Source: Methylacidimicrobium fagopyrum (GTDB lineage: Bacteria; Verrucomicrobiota; Verrucomicrobiia; Limisphaerales; UBA11358). From it: a DNA stretch of 43,170 bases. The translations under genes were made by a program, and so were the position numbers. Positions 7,868-14,469 of the stretch are shown piece by piece (the first letter of the stretch is position 1; every line of letters begins with the position of its first letter). Under the pieces are notes generated by a model. The model was not told the DNA's origin. It saw only the letters and a program-made list of their open reading frames with translations, and did no database searches. The stretch covers positions 1 to 43,170 of the forward strand of contig JAMFSJ010000058.1 of assembly GCA_026225255.1 (NCBI GenBank). The letters are read 5' to 3'.

Positions 7868-7979
7868 CACGAAAACGTGGCTGGTAAAATGGATTTCATA
7901 AAATCAAAGGCTCGACTGATAAAGCTCAACTCGCAACTCCGAACTTACGCCGTCCACGACTTTGCCTCGGCTTTAAGAC
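7868..7979 (-). other. Cassette without a normal gene, copy A
   Basis: The 112 bases between two attC-like sites have no gene of normal size. They are a near-duplicate of 6513-6625. A 39-codon minus-strand frame (7780-7899) starts MKSILPATFSW in both copies and then continues through the attC and ends in its last core. Two of the first eleven codons differ between the copies by silent changes only, which weakly favours translation. A promoter or small RNA function is equally possible. Confidence 0.6.
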
Positions 7980-8036
7980 GCCTAACGAAGTTTATTTCTT
8001 ACCGCTTTGTCGCACGACAAATTTGAAACTAAACCA
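7980..8036 (-). repeat. Short attC-like site with a perfect hairpin
   Basis: A 57-base site. On the plus strand it starts with a perfect core GCCTAAC (7980-7986). It contains the perfect inverted repeat TTTGTCG-CA-CGACAAA (8006-8021) and ends with AATTTGAAACTAAACC. The distal core is degenerate. It is close to the lower size limit of attC sites and has homologs at 6626-6680 and, truncated, at 4689-4707. Confidence 0.7.
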
Positions 8037-8355
8037 CGTCTTTGTTATCTCGCTTAAAATTACGCTGATCTCGCCAGCCCATAAACATCAAAGCCGCAAA
8101 CAGCGGAAAGAAAATATACGGGAATGCGTGGTCGAACCACGACGGATAATATGCCGAGAGAAATGAACTGGCACCAAAAATAATAAACATCAACGACCAC
8201 AAAGTCTGACTGACCAAACTCAACGGCGCGCCGCCTCTGCCGCGGCGTCCCCATCTTCCACGTAGCTTCGGGAAAAAAATCCCAAGCGCAAAATAGATGC
8301 CAAACCCACTGAGCCAGCAGCCGGCAAACAACCAACTATCTTTCGAACTGATCAT
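8029..8355 (-). CDS. Small membrane protein (cassette gene)
   Basis: A 108-residue protein with the start ATG at 8355, 11 bases after an attC core. It has about three membrane segments: residues 8-28 (FAGCWLSGFGIYFALGIFF), about 48-68 and about 74-92. A very basic, Gly/Arg-rich loop (GRWGRRGRGG) separates the first two. It ends with a polar basic tail. The family is not recognised. The stop TAG overlaps the end of the short attC-like site downstream. By the positive-inside rule the basic loop is likely cytoplasmic. Confidence 0.68.
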   Translation of the reverse strand: MISSKDSWLFAGCWLSGFGIYFALGIFFPKLRGRWGRRGRGGAPLSLVSQTLWSLMFIIFGASSFLSAYYPSWFDHAFPYIFFPLFAALMFMGWRDQRNFKRDNKDVV

Positions 8356-8366
8356 AGCGTGAAGTG

Positions 8367-8465
8367 GCCTATCCTAGAAAGCTGAACCACCGCCAACTCG
8401 CCGCGTGAACCGCGACAGCGGAACTGCAAGCGCCAACGGCGGTTTGCTCCGGCGATTTGTTAGGT
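8367..8465 (-). repeat. attC site
   Basis: A 99-base imperfect palindrome. In the gene direction the first core is ACCTAAC (8459-8465), overlapping the TAA stop of the Imm21-like gene. The last core is GATAGGC (8367-8373, one base off). Interior arms CGCCGGAGCAAACCGCCG and CGGCGAGTTGGCGGTGG show the expected partial symmetry. Confidence 0.83.
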
Positions 8466-9098
8466 GCGTTTTGGTTGTAACCGATAAACATATATCTCCT
8501 CGTTTGTGCCGCCTATGTAGTGACCTTCGAGAATCCGATAGTTGCCTGGCTCAATCGGAATTGGCAACTCACCGAATGCAGTGTGGCCGGGCTTGTCGCC
8601 AGCAAACAACAAAATCAAACCGGACTCGTTAAGTGTCATCACCTTCCCGGTGTCGGTCATCACACTCGTCGGAGTGGCTGCAATCGCGCGCTTGAGCAAA
8701 ACGTCTGTGTTCGTGTCAGCCCATGCCTCCAAATAATAAATATCAACCCAACCCTCCGGTGAATGTCCCCAAGCGCTCAATGGTGGATTAGCCAGCACCA
8801 TCGCCTGGCCACTGCCAACAGGAATCAACGCCATCTTCTGCGTCGCAGTCGCCGCGCAAGCTCGCCCGTAATCGCTGGACGGACTCAACACGGCAAAATA
8901 AGAACTGGCGTCCTTCCACTGCTGACTCAATTCTTTCGGGAGAACTAAATGCGGCCCGCCGTCGCAGGCTAAATAATCAAACTCGCTCATGCCAGCAACC
9001 TTTGGGGAGCTTGGCTGCGGAGCGATGTCTGTTTGCTGGCCGCAACCAGCCAACATGACCGTGGCACCTAAACATGAAATTGCAAGGAGACGACGCAT
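8460..9098 (-). CDS. Imm21-like immunity lipoprotein (first cassette gene)
   Basis: About 212 residues from the ATG at 9098. The start MRRLLAISCLGATVMLAGC is a classical lipoprotein signal with the lipidated Cys at residue 19. The mature part follows the pattern I associate with the Imm21 immunity family: a C-D-G-G-P-H-L-V-L-P opening, SSDYGRAC, then ALIPVGSGQAMVLANPP, and a late PIPIEPGNYRILEGHY strand region. Imm21 proteins are thought to neutralise partner toxins of polymorphic toxin systems; a lipidated periplasmic version would fit protection against a periplasm-acting toxin. No toxin gene is nearby. The frame to 9149 translates the upstream attC-like core and is excluded. The AGGTG four bases before the ATG could serve as ribosome binding site. 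Confidence 0.68.
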   Translation of the reverse strand: MRRLLAISCLGATVMLAGCGQQTDIAPQPSSPKVAGMSEFDYLACDGGPHLVLPKELSQQWKDASSYFAVLSPSSDYGRACAATATQKMALIPVGSGQAMVLANPPLSAWGHSPEGWVDIYYLEAWADTNTDVLLKRAIAATPTSVMTDTGKVMTLNESGLILLFAGDKPGHTAFGELPIPIEPGNYRILEGHYIGGTNEEIYVYRLQPKRT

Positions 9099-9101
9099 AG
9101 C

Positions 9102-9142
9102 ACCTAACACGTATTCGCCAGCTAAAATGGCGGGTATTAAGT
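9102..9142 (-). repeat. Short attC- or attI-like core at the array start
   Basis: In the gene direction the terminal core GTTAGGT (9102-9108) fits GTTRRRY exactly. A small stem (CGCCA...TGGCG, about 9115-9132) and a degenerate ACTTAAT-type partner (9136-9142) precede it. At 41 bases it is shorter than typical attC sites. Because it sits at the promoter-proximal end of the array, it may be a truncated attC or an attI remnant. Confidence 0.5.
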
Positions 9143-9322
9143 TTAACATCAGAGTTGTTTTATGGTAACATCCGGTTCATGTCAATGGGCTTTGCTCCCC
9201 TGCCCGTTGCTCAAAGAGAGTCGGCAAAGGCGGCCGTCGAATTCAAGTTGTAGCGGCGGTCTATGACGCGGGTGAAGCGGCGGCTCAGCGCCGTTTTAAT
9301 TTATTTGACCAAAGCGGATTAA
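9143..9322. other. Gene-free stretch to the right of the array
   Basis: No coding region is supported. The second half contains GC-rich symmetrical words (TAGCGGCGGTC and GCGGCGGCTCAGCGCCG), suggesting a decayed palindromic repeat. An integron integrase or attI would be expected near here, but neither is seen. Confidence 0.45.
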
Positions 9323-9524
9323 GTGCCAAAGGCACGGATGGAAATTAGCCAGACACGTAGTGTCTGGTTGGCGATCGATAGAAATTTCCGGTCCCAGCGG
9401 GACGGCGGGAATATTCATTAATAACTTCGGGCCCACATTTCCTGCGTCCCTCCAGGACGAGTTTTCGTGCTTTACCGTTACCAGACACTTCGTGTCTGGC
9501 TAATTTCCGTAGTCGCTTCGCGAC
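9323..9524. repeat. Inverted-repeat (MITE/REP-like) element, right copy
   Basis: A 202-base relative of the element at 3701-3883 in the same orientation. The same GTGCCAAAGGCAC palindrome opens it (9323-9335). The same 17-base arms occur at 9340-9356 and 9492-9508. A GTCGCTTCGCGAC palindrome closes it (9512-9524). The interior is diverged but keeps GGACGGCGG and CCAGGACGA words. Together the two copies bracket the whole cassette array as direct repeats. Confidence 0.8.
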
Positions 9525-9595
9525 CCAACGAATTATAGCCAGTTGCCGTTTTGCCGATTTTTAGTCGAAAACGGCTCTTGCCACAGGATTTTTAA

Positions 9596-9847
9596 GGTTT
9601 TTGACGAGTCAAAGGCCGTTTTCCTCGTGCGGGAAGCGGCTTCCATCGCTACGATTGCGGCTTCCCTCGCGAGGAATGAAGCTTCCCTCGTGCGGTAAGC
9701 GGCTTACGCCGCTAGGAATACGGCTTCCGGCTTGTTAAATGCGACTTTCATCTTGTTAGAAACGATTTCCATCTTGATGGAAACGACTTTCATCTTGTTA
9801 GAAACGACTTTCATCTTGTGGAATGCGGCATCCCTCGTGCGGAAAAT
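9596..9847. repeat. Diverged 21-bp tandem repeat (about 12 units)
   Basis: Units of exactly 21 bases follow each other without gaps. Best conserved are GACTTTCATCTTGTTAGAAAC (written as 21 bases, 9743-9763 and 9785-9805) and their neighbours; outer units follow a GGCTTCC-CTCGTG-GGAA pattern. Because 21 is a multiple of three, each unit gives seven codons. On the minus strand the frame reads as heptapeptides such as KMKVVSN and KMKVVSI, with one stop after 9704, then continues as REASFLA and REAAIVA. It lies just downstream of the DUF3592 gene. It may be a decayed repeat-protein gene. Confidence 0.75.
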
Positions 9848-9907
9848 AGCTTTATACCGCCATTTGCGGATCGGGAGATCGGCGCTCCGGGGCGGGGTGA
9901 GCAGCGG

Positions 9908-9929
9908 GCCGAGCAATGCTCGGCGCTCC
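9908..9929. repeat. REP-like palindrome (GCCGAGCAATGCTCGGC core)
   Basis: A palindromic core followed by GCTCC. The same word family (GAGC-AT-GCTCGGCGCTCCG) forms larger inverted repeats at 32971-33039 and 34491-34557, so this is a dispersed repeat. Here it is a single arm set located between the tandem repeat and the DUF3592 gene. Confidence 0.65.
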
Positions 9930-9960
9930 GGTTTGATGCGGAGGGAATTTACGGGCTTGG

Positions 9961-10881
9961 CTAATCGTTTCGTCGCCGGAATAGGGCGTGTAGGATGCCC
10001 GCTAGGATTAGCACGTCGAAAAAGAGGGTGAAGATGGCGAAGGGGGTGCGCACATTGGCGAAATGCGACGCGGAAAATGAGGAGGAGACGGTGCCGGTGC
10101 GGTCGCCGGCGCCGAATGAAAGCCAATTAAAGATCGCCAGAAACAAGACCACCACCACCCAGGTCATGATCTTGCTATATATCTTGTTTTCGAGCCGTGC
10201 TAATAGCGCCAGCAGCCCGCCCCCGGCAAACGCACTACCGACCGCCAGCATGATCCAGTTCGGCGTCCCGCTATCCGGTTTGATAAAACAGAGCCCTACG
10301 CCGACGAGCAAAAAGATGACGCCCATCAAAACGGGCGGCTTGTCCATCGTTATGTTGCCATTGGGTTGCATGGTGATGCCGGAGGGCGCGGCGCCCGGCA
10401 ATTGCGCTTTGGCGGCGGCGCGTTGAATTTGCAGGAATAAGGTGCCGAATAACGCGAAGGCGGTGCCCACGCCGAGACAAATCCAAGTGCCGCCGTGGAT
10501 GCCCGGTTCTAACACGACGTCGGCGGGATCGCCGGGCGCATAATGCACGGAGATGGTTTTGCCGACCGGATAGCGGCTGACGGTTGCCAGCGCATAGCTA
10601 CTGGATGAAGAAGACATCTGCCCGATGGAAACTTTGTCGCCGGTGTAAGCCACGCCGCCGACGTTGTAAGTGTAAGTAACCGCCGCTGAATAAGTCGTTC
10701 CACCCTTATGGCCGGACTGTGATTTCACCTGGGACGACTGGGCGATGCCGTCGGTCACGGGCCAAGATTCGGAACGGAGACTTTTGATCGTCATCGAAAT
10801 ACCCACGCCGACGGCGGCGAGACCAATGACGATGAACAACCAACAGAAAAGCGACGCACTACGACCGGGTAATTGTGCCAT
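9961..10881 (-). CDS. DUF3592 domain membrane protein
   Basis: About 306 residues from the ATG at 10881; the TTG two codons upstream is less likely. An N-terminal membrane helix (ASLFCWLFIVIGLAAVGVGI) is followed by an extracytoplasmic beta domain typical of DUF3592: SWPVTDGIAQSSQVK, the AAVTYTYNVGGVAYTGDKV strand pair and YPVGKTISVHYAPGDPADVV. Four further hydrophobic stretches fill the C-terminal half. The function of the family is unknown; such proteins are thought to sit in the inner membrane. The start lies about 90 bases downstream of the stop of the preceding minus-strand gene at 10972, so co-transcription is possible. It is longer than simple DUF3592 proteins because of the extra C-terminal helices. 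Confidence 0.8.
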   Translation of the reverse strand: MAQLPGRSASLFCWLFIVIGLAAVGVGISMTIKSLRSESWPVTDGIAQSSQVKSQSGHKGGTTYSAAVTYTYNVGGVAYTGDKVSIGQMSSSSSSYALATVSRYPVGKTISVHYAPGDPADVVLEPGIHGGTWICLGVGTAFALFGTLFLQIQRAAAKAQLPGAAPSGITMQPNGNITMDKPPVLMGVIFLLVGVGLCFIKPDSGTPNWIMLAVGSAFAGGGLLALLARLENKIYSKIMTWVVVVLFLAIFNWLSFGAGDRTGTVSSSFSASHFANVRTPFAIFTLFFDVLILAGILHALFRRRND

Positions 10882-10971
10882 GGGCAAAGTTTGTATCAGG
10901 CCACGGGTGGTTGAGCCATTATAATTCGCGATCTTTTTTGGAGACGAAGGCGGGTAAGTTAAGACGCCCGT

Positions 10972-11946
10972 TTAAGGCGTGGGCGCGCCCGCCATTTGCC
11001 ACTGTTTGATCGCGTCGATCGGGTGCAGCAGCATGATGATATTGAGCGTGAGGTTATCGCGAATCAACAGGGCGCAGCCGACTTCCAGCACGAGGATCAC
11101 GGTGACGGTGAACCACGGTTTGACGCGCCAGGCGAATAGAAAGCCGAGCATCATCATCAAGATATCGCTCATGGAATTCAACACGCTATCGCCGACGTAA
11201 CCGAGTGAAATGGTGGTCTCGCGATAACGGTTGATGATGAACGGGGAGTTTTCGAGAAGTTCCCAACTGGCTTCCAGCAGCAACGCGATCATTAGCCGAA
11301 AGCGCAGCGGCACTTTACGCGCCACCAGCCACAGTCCGGCATAGAACAACATGCCGTGAATGAGGTGCGAGAAAGAATAGGGATCGGCGAAGCGTTGGGA
11401 ATTTTCGCTGCTCCAGATGTTGCTTTCCCACAGGCCAAATTTGCCATCCGGTCCGAGGAGCGAACGCCCCATCCCTAGTTCAAGACTCCCCGTCACGGCG
11501 AATACGGCGATGATGATGAAAATGAGCCACGGCCAGCGGGACGGACTAGCGGAGGAAACGGCGCACATTCCTGTTTCGCAGTTGGGGCCGCCTAAATATT
11601 TGCCGATGGTCAGGCGATTGCGGGCGAACCATTCGTAACCGCGATCGCTGAGCCAGCGCAGTCCCGGCCAGCCGGTGGGTGCGAGCAACCAGCCTAAACC
11701 AACTACGCGATACGCTTCCCGGAAGACGGCAACTTTGCGCACGACGCGGCCATCGGGAAAAACGCCGTGGATGACGCCCATGACTTCAGCCTGAGTAACG
11801 CCGTAGCGCGACGCTTCAAAACCGGGGGCGGAAATATCTTCGAAGGCTAATCGTCCGGACTGATTCCGACGTTGCAGCCACTGCGCCTCGCGCCGACATA
11901 GCGGACATTGTCCGTCGTAAAGTAATTTGAACTGCCAGTCGCTCAT
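10972..11946 (-). CDS. DUF393 (DCC thiol-oxidoreductase-like) / DUF2585 fusion
   Basis: A 324-residue protein with two recognisable parts. Residues 7-115 match the DCC (DUF393) family: LLYDGQCPLCRREAQWL holds a thioredoxin-like CPLC pair (Cys14, Cys17), suggesting a thiol-disulfide role. Residues about 140-318 match DUF2585: LLGPDGKFGLWESNIWSSEN, DPYSFSHLIHGMLFY, WELLENSPFIINRYR and the closing LNIIMLLHPIDAIKQWQ, with about five membrane helices. DUF2585 proteins are normally free-standing, so this is a fusion. The gene is convergent with nothing and lies upstream of the DUF3592 gene. The substrate is unknown. A joint role in a membrane redox step is inference. Confidence 0.82.
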   Translation of the reverse strand: MSDWQFKLLYDGQCPLCRREAQWLQRRNQSGRLAFEDISAPGFEASRYGVTQAEVMGVIHGVFPDGRVVRKVAVFREAYRVVGLGWLLAPTGWPGLRWLSDRGYEWFARNRLTIGKYLGGPNCETGMCAVSSASPSRWPWLIFIIIAVFAVTGSLELGMGRSLLGPDGKFGLWESNIWSSENSQRFADPYSFSHLIHGMLFYAGLWLVARKVPLRFRLMIALLLEASWELLENSPFIINRYRETTISLGYVGDSVLNSMSDILMMMLGFLFAWRVKPWFTVTVILVLEVGCALLIRDNLTLNIIMLLHPIDAIKQWQMAGAPTP

Positions 11947-12069
11947 GCAGCCAAGTTAAACCCATTGTCACTCAGCTCACGAGGTTAAACCTACATCGTT
12001 CAAATATATGGAGGCGGCGAGGCGGTGAACTGTTTCCATCCTCCGTCAGGTTTTATCCGTGGCGGAAAA

Positions 12070-12750
12070 TTATTCGACAAAGCGGTAGCCGACGCCGCGC
12101 ACGGTATCGAGATGTTGCGAGGCAGCGCCGAGTTTTTCGCGGAGACGCCGCATGTGGGTATCCACCGTGCGGGTGTCGATGAGGCTGTCGTATTCCCAAA
12201 CATCGCGCAGGAGATGATCGCGGGATTGCACCCGGCCGGCGCGTTGGGCGAGGACAGTGAGCAGACGGAATTCGGTCGCGGTCAATTCAATCGGCGTGCT
12301 CTTCCAACTCGCGATGTGACGCGGGACGTCGATCAACAGATCACCGAAGCGCAACTGGTCTTTCGCTTTTTCCTCCGGCTGACTGCGGGCCAGAATCTTT
12401 TTGATGCGCAACAAGAGTTCACGCGGGCTGAAGGGTTTCGTCAGATAATCATCGGCGCCCAGTTCGAGGCCGAGCACGCGATCGATTTCCGCCGCTTTCG
12501 CGGTGAGCATGATGACGGGGACTTTCGCGGTCGCCGGATCCAGTCGCAGCGCTTTGCAGATCTCGAAGCCATCCATCTCCGGCAACATCACGTCGAGCAC
12601 GATCAAGTCGGGCACTTGCGAACGCGCCTTTTTCAACGCCGCCGCGCCATCCCCGGCGGTGCTGACGGCATACCCAGCCTGTTTGAGGTTGAACTCCAAG
12701 AGTTCGACCGCTTCCGGCTCATCATCTACCACCAAAATTTTTGGCTTCAC
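12070..12750 (-). CDS. PhoB/OmpR-type response regulator
   Basis: A 226-residue two-domain transcription regulator. Residues 1-120 form the receiver: acidic pair Asp9/Asp10, phosphoacceptor Asp53 in LIVLDVMLPEMDG, Thr83 in IMLTAK and Lys105 in YLTKPFSP. Residues about 127-226 are an OmpR-type winged helix, with LTATEFRLLTVLAQRAGRV, the recognition region DTHMRRLREKLG and a closing GVGYRFVE. It would bind direct-repeat operators when phosphorylated. The start is a GTG. No histidine kinase is adjacent, so it appears orphaned here. The closest neighbour upstream on the same strand is the HDED-like protein, 165 bases away. Confidence 0.93.
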   Translation of the reverse strand: MKPKILVVDDEPEAVELLEFNLKQAGYAVSTAGDGAAALKKARSQVPDLIVLDVMLPEMDGFEICKALRLDPATAKVPVIMLTAKAAEIDRVLGLELGADDYLTKPFSPRELLLRIKKILARSQPEEKAKDQLRFGDLLIDVPRHIASWKSTPIELTATEFRLLTVLAQRAGRVQSRDHLLRDVWEYDSLIDTRTVDTHMRRLREKLGAASQHLDTVRGVGYRFVE

Positions 12751-12915
12751 GAGAACAGCATGGCACGCGGCAATTCGTCACACAATTTCATTTGCGCGAC
12801 AAACGTGTGACGATTCGGTGACGGGAAGATTAACAAGCGGCGGATTACTGCGGATATTCGGTCCTTTTAAGCTGATGAAGGCGCACAGGAAAGGAAGTCC
12901 CTACCCTGCCACCGT

Positions 12916-14415
12916 TTAGTTGAAGCGCGCTTCGCGGCGGAGGGTTTCGACTTCAAGCTGGTGCCTGATCATTTCGATTTTTAATTGGATCAGCTCACGA
13001 TTTTCTTCGGTGCGGGCGGTGAGTTCGGTTTCCAATTCACGGATCTGCGCTTCGTAAGTCTGCAAACGTTCCTGCATCGCGACTTGCAGTTCATCCATTT
13101 TGTGAACCAGGCGGATGACCTCGGTGGCGGCGACTTGCTGGGTTAAAAGCAAGTGGCTCCGTTGGCCGGCTAATTCTTGGACGATGGCGGATTGCACGGC
13201 GCGCACGAGTTGCGGCGCGAGTTCGGTCTGGAGTCCGACGGGCGTTTGCCATGGCAAATCTTTGGTGACGTTGGCCACCAAGCGAGCGCGGTGACGCTGG
13301 GCAAGCCAGCGCCCCAGCGCAATCAAGGCGAAGATGGCCACGGCCCCTGCCCCAATGATCCAACCCTTTTTACGCGTCCACACCTTTTCCCATGAATGAG
13401 CGAAGCCGGTGGGCGCGGCGATCGCGGGAGTGGCGGTTGTGATTTTACTTTGGGCTGGGATTGCCACCGGCGATTCATTGGCTTCGTCGGCGGCGATGAT
13501 CGCGCTGGGTTGATTGCTCGCGCCCGACGGCGGTTGGCCCGCTAACGCATCTAGGGCGGCTTTGATTTTGGCGTCAATGACGGAGCCTTGCGGAGCGATG
13601 ATTTGACCGGCGGCGTAATGTTCGGCGACGACGAGATGATGCACGGCGCGTTCGCGGGCGATTTGCGTCAGCGCGGCGTCGGGCAGACAAGTGGGTTGCA
13701 GCCACGCGGCCAAAGCGCGCGCAAGCGGCTGTTCATCGTCGTCGGTAAAGGCGCGTCGGAATTGTGTGCGCACTTGCGCGATGGGGAGGAGATTCGTGGT
13801 GGCCAGGGTCTGTCCGCGCTTGGTGACATCGCCGAGCGTAAGCCGGTCGCTGAGATGGTTCACGGGCACGAGCCGGAAGTTTTTACCCAGATCAAAGCCC
13901 GCCGGTAAATCGTCGGGACGGATGGCGGATTGCACCTGCTGCCACAAGGCGTTGAACCATTTATCTTTTTCGACGGCGCCGGTTTTACCGTAAGCCCACT
14001 CCTTGGCCAACAGCATGGGGATGGGAAATTTTTTATGGTTGATGTTGAAGGCGGTCACGAGGTAGCCGAAGTCTGGCGAGGTCACCGCGGCGTGGTCGAG
14101 GAGGGTTTGATGAAACGTGTCTTGGAGCGCACTAATAAAGCTGGCGTGAGTTTCATCGAACGTGGCTTGAAATTGATGCATCAACGCATTGGTCACATAC
14201 GCTTCGCTGCGGAAAATGGCGGGAGCTTTCAGGGCTTCGATGGATTGCAACGCGGCGGTGGCAGTGGGATCAACGACCTCGAGCGCGACGGGCGTGACGA
14301 CATCGGCGCCCAAAACGTCGCCGACGTGAAAGGTCGCGGGTTCTTTGGCGCCGAGCATTTGCACGCCCAGCAACAACAACCCCAAAACCCACCGGATGTG
14401 CCCCGCGGTTTTCAC
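12916..14415 (-). CDS. HDED-like extracytoplasmic sensor with one membrane helix and coiled coil
   Basis: A 499-residue protein from a GTG start. A signal peptide (about residues 1-23) leads into a region resembling the extracellular 7TMR-HDED domain of PgpH-like proteins: FHVGDVLGADVVTPVALEVV, then DPTATAALQSIEALKAPAIF, and later VVAEHYAAGQIIAPQGSVID. In the known family this domain precedes seven membrane helices and an HD phosphodiesterase. Here there is instead one membrane helix (about 350-372, GWIIGAGAVAIFALIALGRW) and a cytoplasmic tail ending in a long coiled coil rich in Glu/Arg. It follows an HDOD gene with a 54-base gap, which suggests a split signalling pair. The assignment rests on motif resemblance. 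Confidence 0.65.
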   Translation of the reverse strand: MKTAGHIRWVLGLLLLGVQMLGAKEPATFHVGDVLGADVVTPVALEVVDPTATAALQSIEALKAPAIFRSEAYVTNALMHQFQATFDETHASFISALQDTFHQTLLDHAAVTSPDFGYLVTAFNINHKKFPIPMLLAKEWAYGKTGAVEKDKWFNALWQQVQSAIRPDDLPAGFDLGKNFRLVPVNHLSDRLTLGDVTKRGQTLATTNLLPIAQVRTQFRRAFTDDDEQPLARALAAWLQPTCLPDAALTQIARERAVHHLVVAEHYAAGQIIAPQGSVIDAKIKAALDALAGQPPSGASNQPSAIIAADEANESPVAIPAQSKITTATPAIAAPTGFAHSWEKVWTRKKGWIIGAGAVAIFALIALGRWLAQRHRARLVANVTKDLPWQTPVGLQTELAPQLVRAVQSAIVQELAGQRSHLLLTQQVAATEVIRLVHKMDELQVAMQERLQTYEAQIRELETELTARTEENRELIQLKIEMIRHQLEVETLRREARFN

Positions 14416-14469
14416 AATAAAATTAAATCCGCGCCGCCGGGTCTCCGTGACCTTGCAGCGGCGGCGGTA

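Larger units (their letters stand above)
4008..9142 (-). mobile_element. attC cassette array without visible integrase (CALIN-like)
   Basis: Small genes, all on the minus strand, are separated by imperfect palindromes of about 90-108 bases. Read in the gene direction, each begins with ACCTAAC, GCTTAAC or GCCCAAC-type cores (RYYYAAC) and ends with GTTAGGC-type cores (GTTRRRY). These are the outer core sites of integron attC recombination sites. Seven full-length sites and four short or degenerate ones are present. In six cassettes the start codon lies within 6 to 23 bases of the upstream core; in four the stop codon falls inside the downstream core. No tyrosine recombinase gene is in the window. 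The left limit is a degenerate GCTAGGC core at 4008-4014 just past the last gene. The segment looks more AT-rich than its flanks. Confidence 0.85.

Noticed and set aside
4689..9142. CRISPR array
   Set aside because: The repeats are 89-108 bases, imperfect, and separated by gene-sized distances, not by short uniform spacers.
9143..9960. Integron integrase gene near the array start
   Set aside because: No frame of suitable length or with recombinase motifs is present; only repeats are found.
12025..12810. Long plus-strand frame opposite the response regulator
   Set aside because: It is the antisense shadow of a clear PhoB-type gene.
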